From: Takakia lepidozioides
Lineage: Eukaryota; Streptophyta; Takakiopsida; Takakiales; Takakiaceae
Length of the DNA: 64,000 nucleotides
NCBI GenBank assembly: GCA_030704615.1
Contig: CM060733.1
Span: 66,032,001-66,096,000, forward strand
Direction of reading: 5' to 3'
Of the stretch, positions 52,238 through 62,907 are shown in pieces. Under the pieces are notes generated by a model. The model did not search any database and was not told the DNA's origin. It saw only the letters and a list, made by a program, of their open reading frames with translations. The position numbers and the translations under genes were made by a program. How positions within the stretch are numbered: position 1 is the stretch's first letter; each line of letters starts with the position of its first letter.

Positions 52238-54115
52238 TTAAATTAGGGCTGCCAGGCCTGCAATGCACACAAACATGATGTGGCCGGGCTGAACCCCTTC
52301 CCCCATCATTTGCTCATAGGTCTCCAAAGCCTCCATCCCACGTCCCTGTTGTGCATACCCTGCAAGCATCGCACTCCACGACACCACATCTCGTTCAGCC
52401 ATAATGTTGAACATTCCCTTTGCATCCTCGATGCACCCACATTTTGCATACATATCCACTAGGGTATTGTTCAAAATGACATTTGGTACAATTCCAGCTC
52501 TGAAGGTGTCACCATGGACCTCCTTCCCCTTTTCCAGAGCTGCCAGGGCAGTGTATGGAATGACATTAGGTACAATTCCAGCTTTGATGATATCCCCATG
52601 CACCTATTTGCCCTTCTCCAGGGCTGCCAGGCCTGCAATGCAAACAAACAGGATGTGGCCGGGCTGAACCCTTTCCCCCATCATTTGCTCATAGGTCTCC
52701 AAAGCCTCCATCCCACGTCCCTGTTGTGCATACCCTGCAAGCATCGCACTCCACGACACCACATCTCGTTCAGCCATAGTGTTGAACACTCCCTTTGCAT
52801 CCCCGATGCACCCACATTTTGCATACATGTCCACTAGGGTATTGTTCAGAATGACATTTGGTACAATTCCAGCTCTGAAGATGTCACCACGGACCTCCTT
52901 CCCCTTTTCCAGAGCTGCCAGGGCAGTGTATGGAATGACATTAGGTACAATTCCAGCTTTGATGATATCCCCATGCACCTCTTTACCCTTCTCCAGGGCT
53001 GCCAGGCCTACAATGCATACAAACATGATGTGGCTGGGCTGGACCCCTTCCCCCATCATTTGCTCATAGGTCTCCAAAGCCTCCATCCCACGTCCCTGTT
53101 GTGCATACCCTGCAAGCATTGCACTCCACGACACCACATCTCGTTCAGCCATAGTGTTGAACACTCCCTTTGCATCCCCGATGCACCCACATTTTGCCTA
53201 CATATCCACTAGGGTATTGTTCAAAATAACATTTGGTACAATTCCAGCTCTGAAGGTGTCACCATGGACCTCCTTCCCTTTTTCCAGAGCTGCCAGGGCA
53301 GTACAATTCCAGCTTTGATGATATCCCCATGCACCTCTTTGCCCTTCTCCAGGGCTGCCAGGCCTGCAATGCATACAAACATGATGTGGCCAGGCTGGAC
53401 CCCTTCCCCCATCAGTTGCTCATAGGTCTCCAAAGCCTCCATCCCATGTCCGTGCTTTGCATACCCTGCAAGCATCGCACTCCACGACACCACATTTCGT
53501 TCAGCCATAGTGTTGAACACTCCCTTTGCATCCTCGATGCACCCACATTTTGCATACATGTCCACCAGGGTATTGTTCAAAATGACATTTGGTACAATTC
53601 CAGCTCTGAAGGTGTCACCATGGAACTACCAGGGCAGTGTTTCGAATGACATTAGGTACAATTCCAGCTTTGATGATATCCCCATGCACCTCTTTGCCCT
53701 TCTCCAGGGCTGCCAGGCGTGCAATGCATACAAACATAATGTGGCCGGGCTGGACCCCTTCCCCCATCATTTGCTCATAGGTCTCCAAAGCCTCCATCCC
53801 ACATCCCTGCTGTGCATACCCTGCAAGCATCGCACTCCACGACACCACATCTCGTTCAGCCATAGTGTTGAACACTCCCTTTGCATCCCCGAGACACCCA
53901 CATTTTGCATATATGTCCACTAGGGTATTGTTCAGAATGACATTTGGTACAATTCCAGCTCTGAAGATGTCACCACGGACCTCCTTCCCCTTTTCCAGAG
54001 CTGCCAGGGCAGTGTTTAGAATGACATTAGGTACAATTCCAGCTTTGATGATATCCCCATGCACCTCTTTGCCCTTCTCAAGGGTTGCTAGGCTTGCACA
54101 AGCATTGCAATGCAC
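52238..54115 (-). pseudogene. Tandemly amplified PPR modules (five units of about 355-378 bp) in CACTA-2
   Basis: The block starting GCTGCCAGGC.TGCAATGC recurs at about 52250, 52625, 53003, 53361 and 53716. Each unit encodes the same P-L-S set: GKEVHGDIIKAGIVPNV, TLVDMYAKCGCIEDAKGVF, AERDVVSWSAMLAGYAQQG and GMEALETYEQMMGEGVQPG. Units differ by few bases. Open frames span 53164-52604, 53580-53221 and 54115-53615; small deletions break them apart. PPR proteins bind RNA with one motif per base, so unit number would set target length. There is no start, organelle-targeting signal or C-terminal domain. Confidence 0.8.
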
Positions 54116-54120
54116 ACAAA

Positions 54121-55180
54121 CATGATGTGAGAGGGCAAAACAGGTTGAAATAGGTCAAAGAAGAAGATGCCCTCACCACATTGTCCTTGAGGTTGTGTCA
54201 TGACTTGACCGACCATCAACCCAAAAGGACCTCTTGTGTGTGCTGCCTTGTGTCTGTAGTCAGGTAATGTCGGATTGGTCTATGAGATCGAACCACCACG
54301 GTGTAGCTGAGTAGGCAGAGATTGAAACACGGCCTGCTATGACCAAGCTAACTCTCCCAAGAACGGCAAGCTCGCAAGAATGTTGCGAGCTTCTCCTCGT
54401 CTCATCTCCTCCTCCTCTCCTCCTTCTTGCATCATTTGCTCAACTCCTCCATCCCACGCCCCTGCATATCCTGCGATCATCGCGTTCCATCCCTCGGCTA
54501 CATGGTGTGGCGCAGGGAACCAAAAAAAAACGCCAAGTCCCAGCCCTCCTCTGTGTTCATGATTACCCTAGTGGGCAACCTTTTTAACCTTTTGCACTTT
54601 GATTCATTCTAGGTCAGAGGCTAAAGTCCTGCTATCATACTTGTCTAGAAAACCAAAACACCACGTAGACAAACATTTGATAATGGTAATAAAATATATT
54701 ACCATTGGGCTGGTTTGAACACTTGTTAGTAAATTTAGGTTAGGATTTTTAGGTTAGGATTTTTAGGTTAGGATTTTTTCGAAATATTCTGGTTTTTTCT
54801 TTGATGTGTGAGATGACAAAGTCCAAGCATGTCACATAAACAAGGAGTTCAACGTAAGGATGATGCAAGTGATTTGTGGCAAAAAGTGTAAATCATGCCT
54901 ATGCCTATTTATCCTAGTTGTGTCATAGGTTGCAACGGAACGGGGCCACCTTTGAATGCGATCCCCATGCTCATTTCACCAAGGGCATTATAGACTTCAT
55001 AATGTAGAGATTGAAAATGGGGTGTATTCTTCATTTGCTAGTACCATCGTGCAGATTTCTAAACATGAACATGAAGTTCATAATCATTTTCCAAGGGCAT
55101 CATTCTCAAACTCCCCATACACCACAATCAGTGGAAATAATTGTATGTTCCCATTTCACACAGGTGTGTAACATGCCATG
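54121..55180. other. CACTA-2 right interior, no intact gene
   Basis: 54121-54370 matches CACTA-1 13740-14250 in reverse (ACCTCTTGTGTGTGCTGC, GAAACACGGCCTGCTA). A decayed PPR scrap lies at 54425-54500. At 54734-54776 there are three copies of a 14-bp unit (AGGTTAGGATTTTT). Nothing else is recognised. Confidence 0.6.
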
Positions 55181-55382
55181 TAAACTAAGCCAACCCCTGC
55201 CATGCTCATGGCTGTTTTCACACCGTTCTTGCCTGGGGTGTGGACCACATGTGAGACACCCCACAGTTAGGGCATATTTAGACCCACACCTTGGCTCAGT
55301 GTACAGACCCGTGATAAAAGCCGTGGAATGTGCCAGGTGTGAGATGACAGAGCCGTGGAAAAAGCCGGTTTCTCTTCTAGTG

Positions 55383-56598
55383 CGTCAAGACCTTCCATAG
55401 CTTCTCGTGTGGATATATTCGACATTTCAGACGACAAAGATGACTGCATGGAAGTCCCATGTCCTCCACACGGTCGTTCAAATCCGCCATGGATGTCTCT
55501 GCAGGTGCTACACATGTACCCCCGAGCATAACTCCAACCCGCTCCATTGTGGAACTCCTCCGGCAACATCACCTGGACGGTCCTTGCTCCGAGCTTGCTG
55601 CTCTTGACTATACCAAATTTCCAGTTACGCAGGTTACGTATTTGCCTCCCGAGGTCGATGAGAATGTGATCTTCGAGTGTCCACCTGTGGAATCGTCAAA
55701 CAAAGCCTCAGGGATGTTAACCAACATGGATCGAAAGCATGACGGACACCCTTGGTGTGTGACGAATACCAGTAGTACCAAAATTGCAGATGGTGTTCGT
55801 GTAAGATACGTCCTCTGTGCAGGGAAGCTGAGGTGCCTCAATCTAGCTTGCTTCCACTTTCTCTCCAAAGGAGGTCGGAGAAACAAGACGGATTGGACGG
55901 GCACAACCCATCACCCATTCATTGTCTCCAGCCAGGCTCCTTTGGGTACTTTCAAGTGCGCCCATTGCAAAGATCCACCAACATGCATGTCAATGTGCAA
56001 AGCCAAGCAATATTTATGTCGGTAGTATGTTGCCAGACTTGACAAGAGCTTGCATACACGTTGGTGTGCACTGCCACCCTTTGGCAAGAGGCAACATGCG
56101 GGAGGCTGTGCAGGAAGCACAACAGATCATAAAAGAGGAGGTGAAGTTGAGCCCCGGAGCCAGACCAAAGTAGATTCAGCTGAAGGCATCCCACAAGATT
56201 GCTCTAGGGAAAATTATGTCTGAAGATGGAAAGGACCGGGTGCCCTTGGATGACAAAGAGATGGTTGACCTCTTGGAGTCCGTCTCGCACGTTTGTAGCC
56301 CAAATGTACGGAATCACGTTGTATCTTGCAAGCATGAATTCGGCCGGGGGTCAGACATGCACTCAATCCTGGAGGTGAAACGAAGGTGTGGATATGACTA
56401 CATCCAAGGTAGCAGGTTTCCTGGGCAAGGCAGTGAAACCGACCGTTGTTTCATCTTCAAAATGTCCACCTGTGGGCCTAGGAGTGGAGTGGACTTGGTC
56501 ACTCGAATGACAACTGGGAACTTGTCGAATGCTTGGGTGATGTTTTACCACATCAAGCGAATTACAAACCATCACTGGGTGACCATGGGTGCGCAATG
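55383..56598 (+). pseudogene. MULE transposase copy D, continuation
   Basis: It resumes with SRPSIASRV-like sequence, then the Cys-rich region (RYVLCAGKLRCLNLACFHF, ETDWTGTTHHPF, FKCAHCKDPPTCMSMCKAKQ, CIHVGVHCHPLARG), MSEDGKDRVPLDDKEMVD and LVTRMTTGNLSNAWVMF. It breaks at WVTMGAQ (about 56598) against a gypsy fragment, before the first catalytic Asp. Frameshifts lie near 55450 and 56020, and a stop at 56170. Confidence 0.75.
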
Positions 56599-56792
56599 CA
56601 CTTACAAACAGTTACTCTGGCAAGAGAGCAGAATTGATTACAAACAGCCACATGACAACGGAAGAAGTAAGAGATAGAAACAGACTGCGAGAGGTAGAGA
56701 TGCTTGAGCCAAGTGATCTTGGCCAAGAAGAATCATCAAAATTGGGTACAACAACAGGTTGGTTATGGGAGGATGAAGAAAAGAAAGACATG

Positions 56793-57709
56793 TCACAGGT
56801 AGGCCTGAAATGGATTCGTTTTCGTCCTATTGTGCCAAAAAAATCTTCTGTACTTCTCCTTCTGTACCCTATTACCTCCATAGTGCTCGATCTCTGCATG
56901 TATGTTGCAAACGATTTCCTCCCTGATTCGCTTCTCTGGCACCCATTTGCCGTTGAAGGTGAGCTTCCCTCTTTCAAATTTGTATCCTGCCGTTCTTCTT
57001 TTTATCCTCCTGATTTCATTATCATCCAAGTAGTCATTAGGCTGCCCAAACGTAATCAGATGCATTGCTTGTATGTCGTCCAGTATGTCCGCGCTCCTTT
57101 CCTCCATCCTTTCTTGGGTGTCTTTGCATATCCATTGCTCTTGCTCATTCTCTGCTGCTTGTAACAAATTCACCTGCATTTCTTAGTGATGGGGCTACTT
57201 CTTCTACTAACCATGACTGCCAACAGTTCTTCTTCCTCCGGTGATTGTGGTTTGCTGATGTAATCATCTCCGTATCTCTCGTGATTCTCCTCCGTGTGAC
57301 ACTGGTGTGTAACTTCTTCATATTGCCCTTCCTCCTCCGCTGAGTTGTTCTCTTCCTCATCTTCTTGGCTTGCCCTCACCTGGTTGTTGTCAATTTCCTG
57401 CTCGTTTCTCCCTTGGCTCCTGGTAAATACCATGTTCACTCTTGGTGTATTTTCTTCTAGTCTTATGTTGATAAGTCGCTGAGTGATTTCTTCCTCCGTC
57501 AACCTGCTTTGACATTGCCTTTTGTTATGACTTGGCTTGCAGTACTGGCATATCCTTCGCTGGTATGGCTCCCCTAATTTTCTCTTTGCTGGTTCTCCCT
57601 TTGATGTCAGGGACATGCTGCTTGTTTCTGGAAGTGGTTTTCTCCACACCCCTTCTGTCTTGGTAAGCTTCCACCCCTCTGGCTGCCCATCTCCGTCTTC
57701 ACCTTCCAT
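56793..57709 (-). pseudogene. G3 knuckle/acidic region and integrase HH half
   Basis: One frame (57709-57170) holds PYQRRICQYCKPSHNKRQC, a CX2CX3HX4C retroviral-type knuckle, then EEEITQRLINIRLEENTP and a Glu-rich stretch (EDEEENNSAEEEGQYEE). The next frame (57179-56793) has IQAMHLITFGQPNDYLDDNE and the H...H part of an integrase zinc finger. The C..C half is missing and lies instead, on the other strand, at 57725 (KDVCGVSK). Confidence 0.55.
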
Positions 57710-58192
57710 TTGAATCAGGCTGGTGCTAAGGACGTGTGTGGAGTGTCAAAAAGCAAAAAGCGCAGCACCATTGTGATCAGGAATGAAGAATTGCAGAGCA
57801 TCCCAATCAAGGATATCTTCTATCGAATTGCACTGGATACAGCAGGACCACTACCAGAATCAAGCGAGGGAAGTAAATATGCCATAAACGCAGTTGACCA
57901 CTTCTCAAAATGGATAGAGGTAAGCGCGGTGAAAGATCATACCTCCCGGTTGGCTGCCAGATTCTTTGAAGAGCAGGTGATATATCGATATGGAGTACCG
58001 CATTCGGTGCTCACGGATCACGGATCAGAGTGGACAAAGGAGTTTGAGACCACGTGCATGAAATTTGCAATCAAACATGAGAGGTCAGCGCCTTATTGGC
58101 CTCAATGCAATGGGATGGTGGAAAGATTGATTCGGTCACTCAAAGAAAGCATGGTTGGAAATAGAGAGTGTGTCTGTCTTGAGAGTCGATAG
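57710..58192 (+). pseudogene. G3 integrase catalytic core
   Basis: It reads YRIALDTAGPLPESSEGSKY, NAVDHFSKWIEVSAVKDHT, VPHSVLTDHGSEWTKEF and APYWPQCNGMVERLIRSLK. The D, D and E residues are all present, as in Ty3/gypsy integrases. The frame is open for 160 residues, then runs into low-complexity sequence, so the C-terminal domain is gone. Confidence 0.82.
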
Positions 58193-58199
58193 AAAGGGT

Positions 58200-59095
58200 G
58201 TCCATGATTTCTTGAATATTAAGAGGGCCGGGGTTGGGGTGTATGTATCCGCAGCATAGTAATAATAGATTTGAACAAATACTTGAGTATAGGTTGTTTG
58301 TGGCAGGGGGATGGTGGTAGAAGTGTTTTGATTTTTCTGGGTGTAGTTGATACCGACCATGGGGGCAATGGGTGAGGGGTTGTATTCTATGGATTATTTT
58401 ATTGGTACACGGGCTGGTAAAGGGGGTCGGGTTAAGGGGGGTTTGTAGAGGACGAGCCGAGTGCGGGTAAGAGTAGCTAGTAGAGATAGAGTGGGTAGGG
58501 GGGATATATTGGGGATGGAGTACGGGGGGTGTGTGTGTGCATATACTTAAGGAAATATGTATGATATAGGGGGGGAGGGAGTAAGATAACGATTGATGGT
58601 GTTGGTTGTGGGTGCATATGTGGATAAATGAGATGACAGTTGGTGGGGGTTGTGGTTTTTAGTGTTGGGGCTATAAGGTGAGTAGGCGAGTAGCGTGGAT
58701 GGGTGGCTCTGGGCAGGGACGTAGATGACCGCAAGCACGGATGAATGAGATGACGGTTGGGTGTATGAGTGTGGAAGGGTTTGATTTTATTTTGTGTAGG
58801 CACATGGCGCCTTCTATCTTCGGCCATTTGGTGGGTGCAGGATGGATGGTAATCACGTGAAAGAAGAGGACTGGAGAGTGATGGATGATAATCACTTGAA
58901 AGAGAACTAGAGAATGATAATCATTTGAAAAAGAGCTGGAGAGTGATGGATGATACTCACTTGAAGGAGAGCTGGAGAGTGTTGGATGGTAATCACTTGA
59001 AAGAGAGCTGGAAAATGATGGATGATAATCACTTGAAAGAGAGCTGGAAAATGATGGATGATAATCATTTGAAAGACCTTGTAAAAGAGAGTGGT
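58200..59095. repeat. G/T-rich tract and 36-bp minisatellite
   Basis: 58200-58830 has strong strand bias: the plus strand is rich in G and T with runs of GGGG and GTGTGTG. From about 58850 to 59075, six to seven copies of a 36-bp unit follow (AATCACTTGAAAGAGAGCTG plus GAAAATGATGGATGAT), the middle ones near-identical. No gene is seen; long minus frames here are products of the bias. Confidence 0.8.
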
Positions 59096-60180
59096 AATGT
59101 TGAGCGATAGTAATTGAGTGAATCCAGGAGTGATAGTAAATGGTAGCATTTTCCCAAGGTAGCATTTTCGCAAGCTAGCCAGTAGCTCCGAATATCTTGT
59201 AAAGGAGAGTGGTAGTGTATTGAGTGGCAGTCGTTCGAGAAATAACATATATGAGAATCGAGTAGGAACATGGAGTAAAAATCATTGTCTAAAACTGTGT
59301 GGGGAGAGTAACAAGTGTGTAAAATTATTTGCAGTAGAGAGAGCCAGTGTGCCCAAGTAGCTTGGGGAGAGAATGCTGAGTGGTCCACACTTGGAAAATA
59401 GCCTGTAAGAAAGAGATAAGGGTTAGAGCCATGAACAAATAACGGTGAGTACAGAGTAGGGATAGTACCAAGGAGTGAGGCCCTGTCACATAACTGGAAA
59501 GAGAGGTACATGCTGAACAGAAATTGTTTGGTATTGGTATGAGAAATTGTATGAAATAGTGAGAGTCCATATGTCCAAGCAACTTGGGGAGAGGAGATCG
59601 AGAATGTCGAGTAGTCCATGCTTGAAACTGAGCCTGTGCAGAGACTATGCTTCAGCTGGTAGAGATTATGAGGTCTTGTACCTGTAGTGGATTGTGATAC
59701 CATGAGTTGGGGCTGACATGGTACAGTCCGCCGCATATGCTGGAGTTGACCATCAGGATGCCTTAGGGTTGTGCGTGGTGATTCATGTCTGACGGTTGGG
59801 CATCTCTTGAATTCGGGGAGCCATCTGGAACACAGCAACTCAGTATCAGAGAGTGATGAGAATTCAATACATGCAGCGTGAGATCTGTTTGTCAAGGAGA
59901 GGGGGGGGAGCAGCCAGGGTTGGGAGAATGGGTGGGTGTACTCCCTAAGCATGAGAGGCCCCAGGATGGCATCTTTAGCAGCTGTACCGGATGACTCTAA
60001 GGCGCCAACCAACTTATGCCAGCAGCTAAGGGCACTAGGCCAGGCCAACTGTTCCTGCCAGCGGAGGGCTCCAGTCTCGAAAAATCTCGTCAGTCCACAA
60101 AGTGGTGCTGGTGGATTTAGCTGTACGTCTGGAGGCAAGAGTGTTGCCCATTGTCGCATCACCGGGGTGACATTGTTGGC
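59096..60180. other. No gene recognised
   Basis: A minus-strand frame stays open across much of this region, but below the PPR part (60180) its translation has no family words and reads as serine/leucine-rich noise. The short piece near 59940-60130 (PPDVQLNPPAPLCGL, WPSALSCWHKLVGAL) might be a captured exon; I could not place it. Confidence 0.45.
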
Positions 60181-62853
60181 ATCTGTAGCTGGACATGCAT
60201 CCTTCATGCTCTCACATTTGGCATACATATCTGCAAGGGCAGCCTTCAGTCTGTCGAACACTCCCTTTCCATCATCGATGCACCCACATTTTACATACAT
60301 GTCCACGAGGGTATTGTTCAGAATGACATTTGGTACAATTCCACCTCTGATAATGTCGCCATGGACCTCTTTACCCTTTACCAGAGCTGCCATGCTTGCA
60401 CACGTACTGCAAATGCACATAAACGTGCTGTGGTTGGGTTTCTTCCCTTCCTCCATTATTTGATCATAGGTCTCCAAAGCGTCCATATGACGTCCCTGCT
60501 GTGCATACCCTGCAAGCATCGCATTCCACGACATGCTATCTCATTCAGCTGTAGTGTTAAACATTCCCTTTGCCTCCTCGGTGCACCCACATTTTGCATA
60601 TGTGATCGCCAAGGTATAGTTCAGAAGAACAGTTGGTACAAATCCAGCTCTGACGATGTCGCCATGGACATCTTTGCCCTGTTCCAGAGCTGCCAGGGCA
60701 GAGTTCATAATGACATTTGGTATAACTCCAGCTTTGGTGATGTCAACATGCACATCTTTGCGTTTTTGCAGGGCTGCCAGGCTTGCACAAGCATTGCAAA
60801 TGCACATAAATGTAATGTGGTTGGGCTCTACCCCTTTCTCCATCATTTGATCATAGATCTCCATGACAACAGTAACAACTCCAGCCTTGACATGGCCAAT
60901 CAACCTGGCCTGCTGCTTCTGCTTTGGGGGCAGGGGTAATATCGCAATAAGATCTTTGCTTAGAAAGCCATAAAGTACATAATGAGAATCAGTGACAAAA
61001 GGTTGAGCCTCCAGGTGGAGCTGGTGAGCCATGGCATACATATCAGCAGGCTTGCCTTGCCAAAGGGTAGTGACATCAAACCAGGGTAGACAGCAGGCAT
61101 GGAGAGCAGCATGGGGGGCACATTGAGCAAAAGGGCAGGTGACTTCCCTGGATGGAGGTGACTTCCCTTCCTCAGATTCTACAGCGACGATGTTTGCAGC
61201 AATAGTTGTAGTTGTATGTACTCGAATGTTGGCCACTTGCACTCCACCTTTCACAAGAGCGCCCAGACGCGTGGTTGCCACCTGGGCCACCGTGGGATCA
61301 AGACCCTGACCCATTTCACACCTGGACTGATGGGTACTGATGCTGCCATTGGGATAGATGTTGACAAGAGCAAGTTGCTGCATGGCTTCCCACGATGCAA
61401 CAAACTTGACAGGGACGAGAGATATTCCTCGCTTCACCCACTGGTTTGAAGCATTAAAATCTTTGATTTCTCGAAGGCGACTTTCATAGCAGCTGGAATC
61501 TTTCACAGTTTCGAACACAATCTTTGCATTGCAGTGGTCCAAGTACTGCCCAGATGGAGTGGTGTCCCCTATCTTATACATGCTAGCTTCATGTATAGGG
61601 TCTGATCTCAACCGCGGCACTGGCGCAGCGTACTCAGTTGTGGCTGCTATGCTGGTAACTTGGGCAGTGCATGCTGGATTTCTCAGAGATTGTTGGCAGG
61701 GGTACTGCAATTGCCCCATAACACTGCATAACGAGAACAGAGTAGGGCGCAGCGGGAGGTGAGAAAGAACCTGTTTGTGCAGCAGAGGGGAGAGCGTAGG
61801 GCAGTCGTTGAGCATAGAAGGAAGCTGGGAGTCCAATTCAGCTTTGATGATGCTCGCATGGAGCTGCCTGCCCTGTCTCAGCTGTGCTAAGCCGGCAAAT
61901 GCAGTCAAGAGGCTAATAAACGTTGAGGGCTTGAATTTAGTTTGGATAATGTGAGAGTGCACATGCTTTCCAGCCTCAAGGCCTGGCATCTTGATGCACT
62001 TATGCAAGAGACAGCCATAAGTATGTGAATCTGCATAAAAGCCTCTTTTGCTCAGAATCTGTAGAGCCTCTTTCAGTTGCCCTGCCTCACATGGTGCCAT
62101 CACATGCCCAGAAGTGCCAGAGGTATGGCAGACTCCCTCTCTTGGTCCTCTTATGGGAGCTGTCTGGTTGATGCTAAGAGATTGTTGGCAAGGGTACTGC
62201 AGTTGCATCATAACGCTGCATACCTTGGTCCATTTGGTGGCCTTTGAATTCGCTGCGAGCAGGGTATAGCCAGGCGGGTGCATGACAGTTGGTACAATTC
62301 CAGATTTGACGATGTTGCCAAGGACGTCTTTGCCCTTTTCAAGGGCTGCCAGGCTCGCACACGCATTGCAAACGGAAACAAACGTGATGGGGTCGGGCTT
62401 CACCCCTTCCCGCATCATTTGCTCATAGGTCTCCAAAGCCACCATCCCGCGCCCTTGCTGTGCATTTCCTGCAATCATCACACTCCACGACATCACATCT
62501 CGTTCAGCCATACTGTCGAACACGCCCTTTGCATCCTCGATGCACCCACATTTTGCATACATGTCCACGGGGTATTGTTCAGAAGGACATTTGGTGCAAT
62601 TCCAGCTCTGACAATGTCGCCATGGGCCTCTGTCCTTTTCTAGAGCTGCCAGGCTTGCATATGCATTGCAAATGCACACAGACGGGCTGTGGTAGGGTTT
62701 CACCCCTTCCCCCATCATTTGATCATAGGTCGTCTTCAGGGATTCAGGCTGCTTGCACCCCTTGTGTTCAGAGGTTGTCTTTGCTAGTTTTCTGCTGATT
62801 AGCACCTCCTGATGGCTCTTGGCACAGAAAAGCGTGAGCTGCTGTCCCTTCAA
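60180..62853 (-). pseudogene. PPR pseudogene interrupted by foreign gene fragments
   Basis: On the minus strand from 62853: YDQMMGEGVKPYHSPSVC, MYAKCGCIEDAKGVFDSM and ERDVMSWSVMIAGNAQQGRG; then at about 62060-61850 a PPR N-terminal-like part (CEAGQLKEALQILSKRGFYA, HTYGCLLHKCIKM, GLEAGKHVHSHII). After the oxidase fragment PPR resumes (EIYDQMMEKGVEPNHITFMC, SLAALQKRKDVHVDI, TYAKCGCTEEAKG). A single TGA at about 60538 separates NTTAE from MSWNAMLAGYAQQGRH, and PPR continues to 60200. The 770-residue open frame is chimeric; a block with QLQYPCQQSL occurs twice (near 62190 and 61700). Confidence 0.65.
61200..61520 (-). pseudogene. Captured aldehyde oxidase/xanthine dehydrogenase fragment
   Basis: Within the PPR frame are SSCYESRLREIKDFNASNQW, VKRGISLVPVKF, ALVNIYPNGSIS, RCEMGQGLDPTVAQVATTRL and VANIRVHTTTT. 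In plant molybdenum hydroxylases the same order is seen: a FN..N.WKKRGI stretch with VP.KF, a DGS strand, EMGQGL.TK..Q, then a V.VS.T.T strand. It is about 100 residues of a protein of roughly 1300, with the G-G before EMGQGL replaced. It cannot be active; it is a gene scrap carried in frame. Confidence 0.65.
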
Positions 62854-62907
62854 TTATCACTGAAATGTCCCTCTCATGGGAAGCCCAAAAGTCAAATGGG
62901 GCTGGCT

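Larger units (their letters stand above)
50171..55382 (+). mobile_element. CACTA-2: complete non-autonomous CACTA element with CGT duplication and PPR cargo
   Basis: It begins CACTAGAAGAGAAACCGG (50171) and ends with the exact inverse (to 55382). GGCTTTTTCCACGGC continues the match inward at both ends. CGT lies on each side (50168-50170, 55383-55385), and MULE A gives the empty site at 10346. At 5212 bp it has no transposase. It carries reverse WWDNR exon remnants (near 50836 and 51255), tandem PPR modules (51.3-54.1 kb) and a block shared with CACTA-1 (54121-54360). Its terminus differs from CACTA-1, so it is a separate family. Confidence 0.95.
56600..58192. mobile_element. G3: rearranged gypsy-type retrotransposon fragment
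   Basis: Two opposed parts meet at about 57709. Minus, 57709-56793: an acidic gag/linker with a CCHC knuckle (CQYCKPSHNKRQC), then an integrase zinc-binding half (KWVPEKRIREEIVCNIH, IEHYGGNRVQKEKYRRFFW). Plus, 57710-58192: an integrase core. In an intact element the core would follow the zinc-binding half on the same strand, so one part is inverted. It has no LTR and is unlike G1/G2 in sequence. Confidence 0.68.

Noticed and set aside
54734-54776. Interstitial telomere repeat
   Set aside because: The unit is AGGTTAGGATTTTT in three copies only; it resembles but does not match TTTAGGG or TTAGGG tracts.
58477-59248. Minus-strand frames rich in H, P, S and T over the G/T tract
   Set aside because: Low-complexity translation of a strand-biased repeat, not a protein gene.
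59065-60180. C-terminal two thirds of the 489-residue minus frame
   Set aside because: Below the PPR part the translation is S/L/H-rich with no family words and runs into the minisatellite; it is a by-product of base bias.
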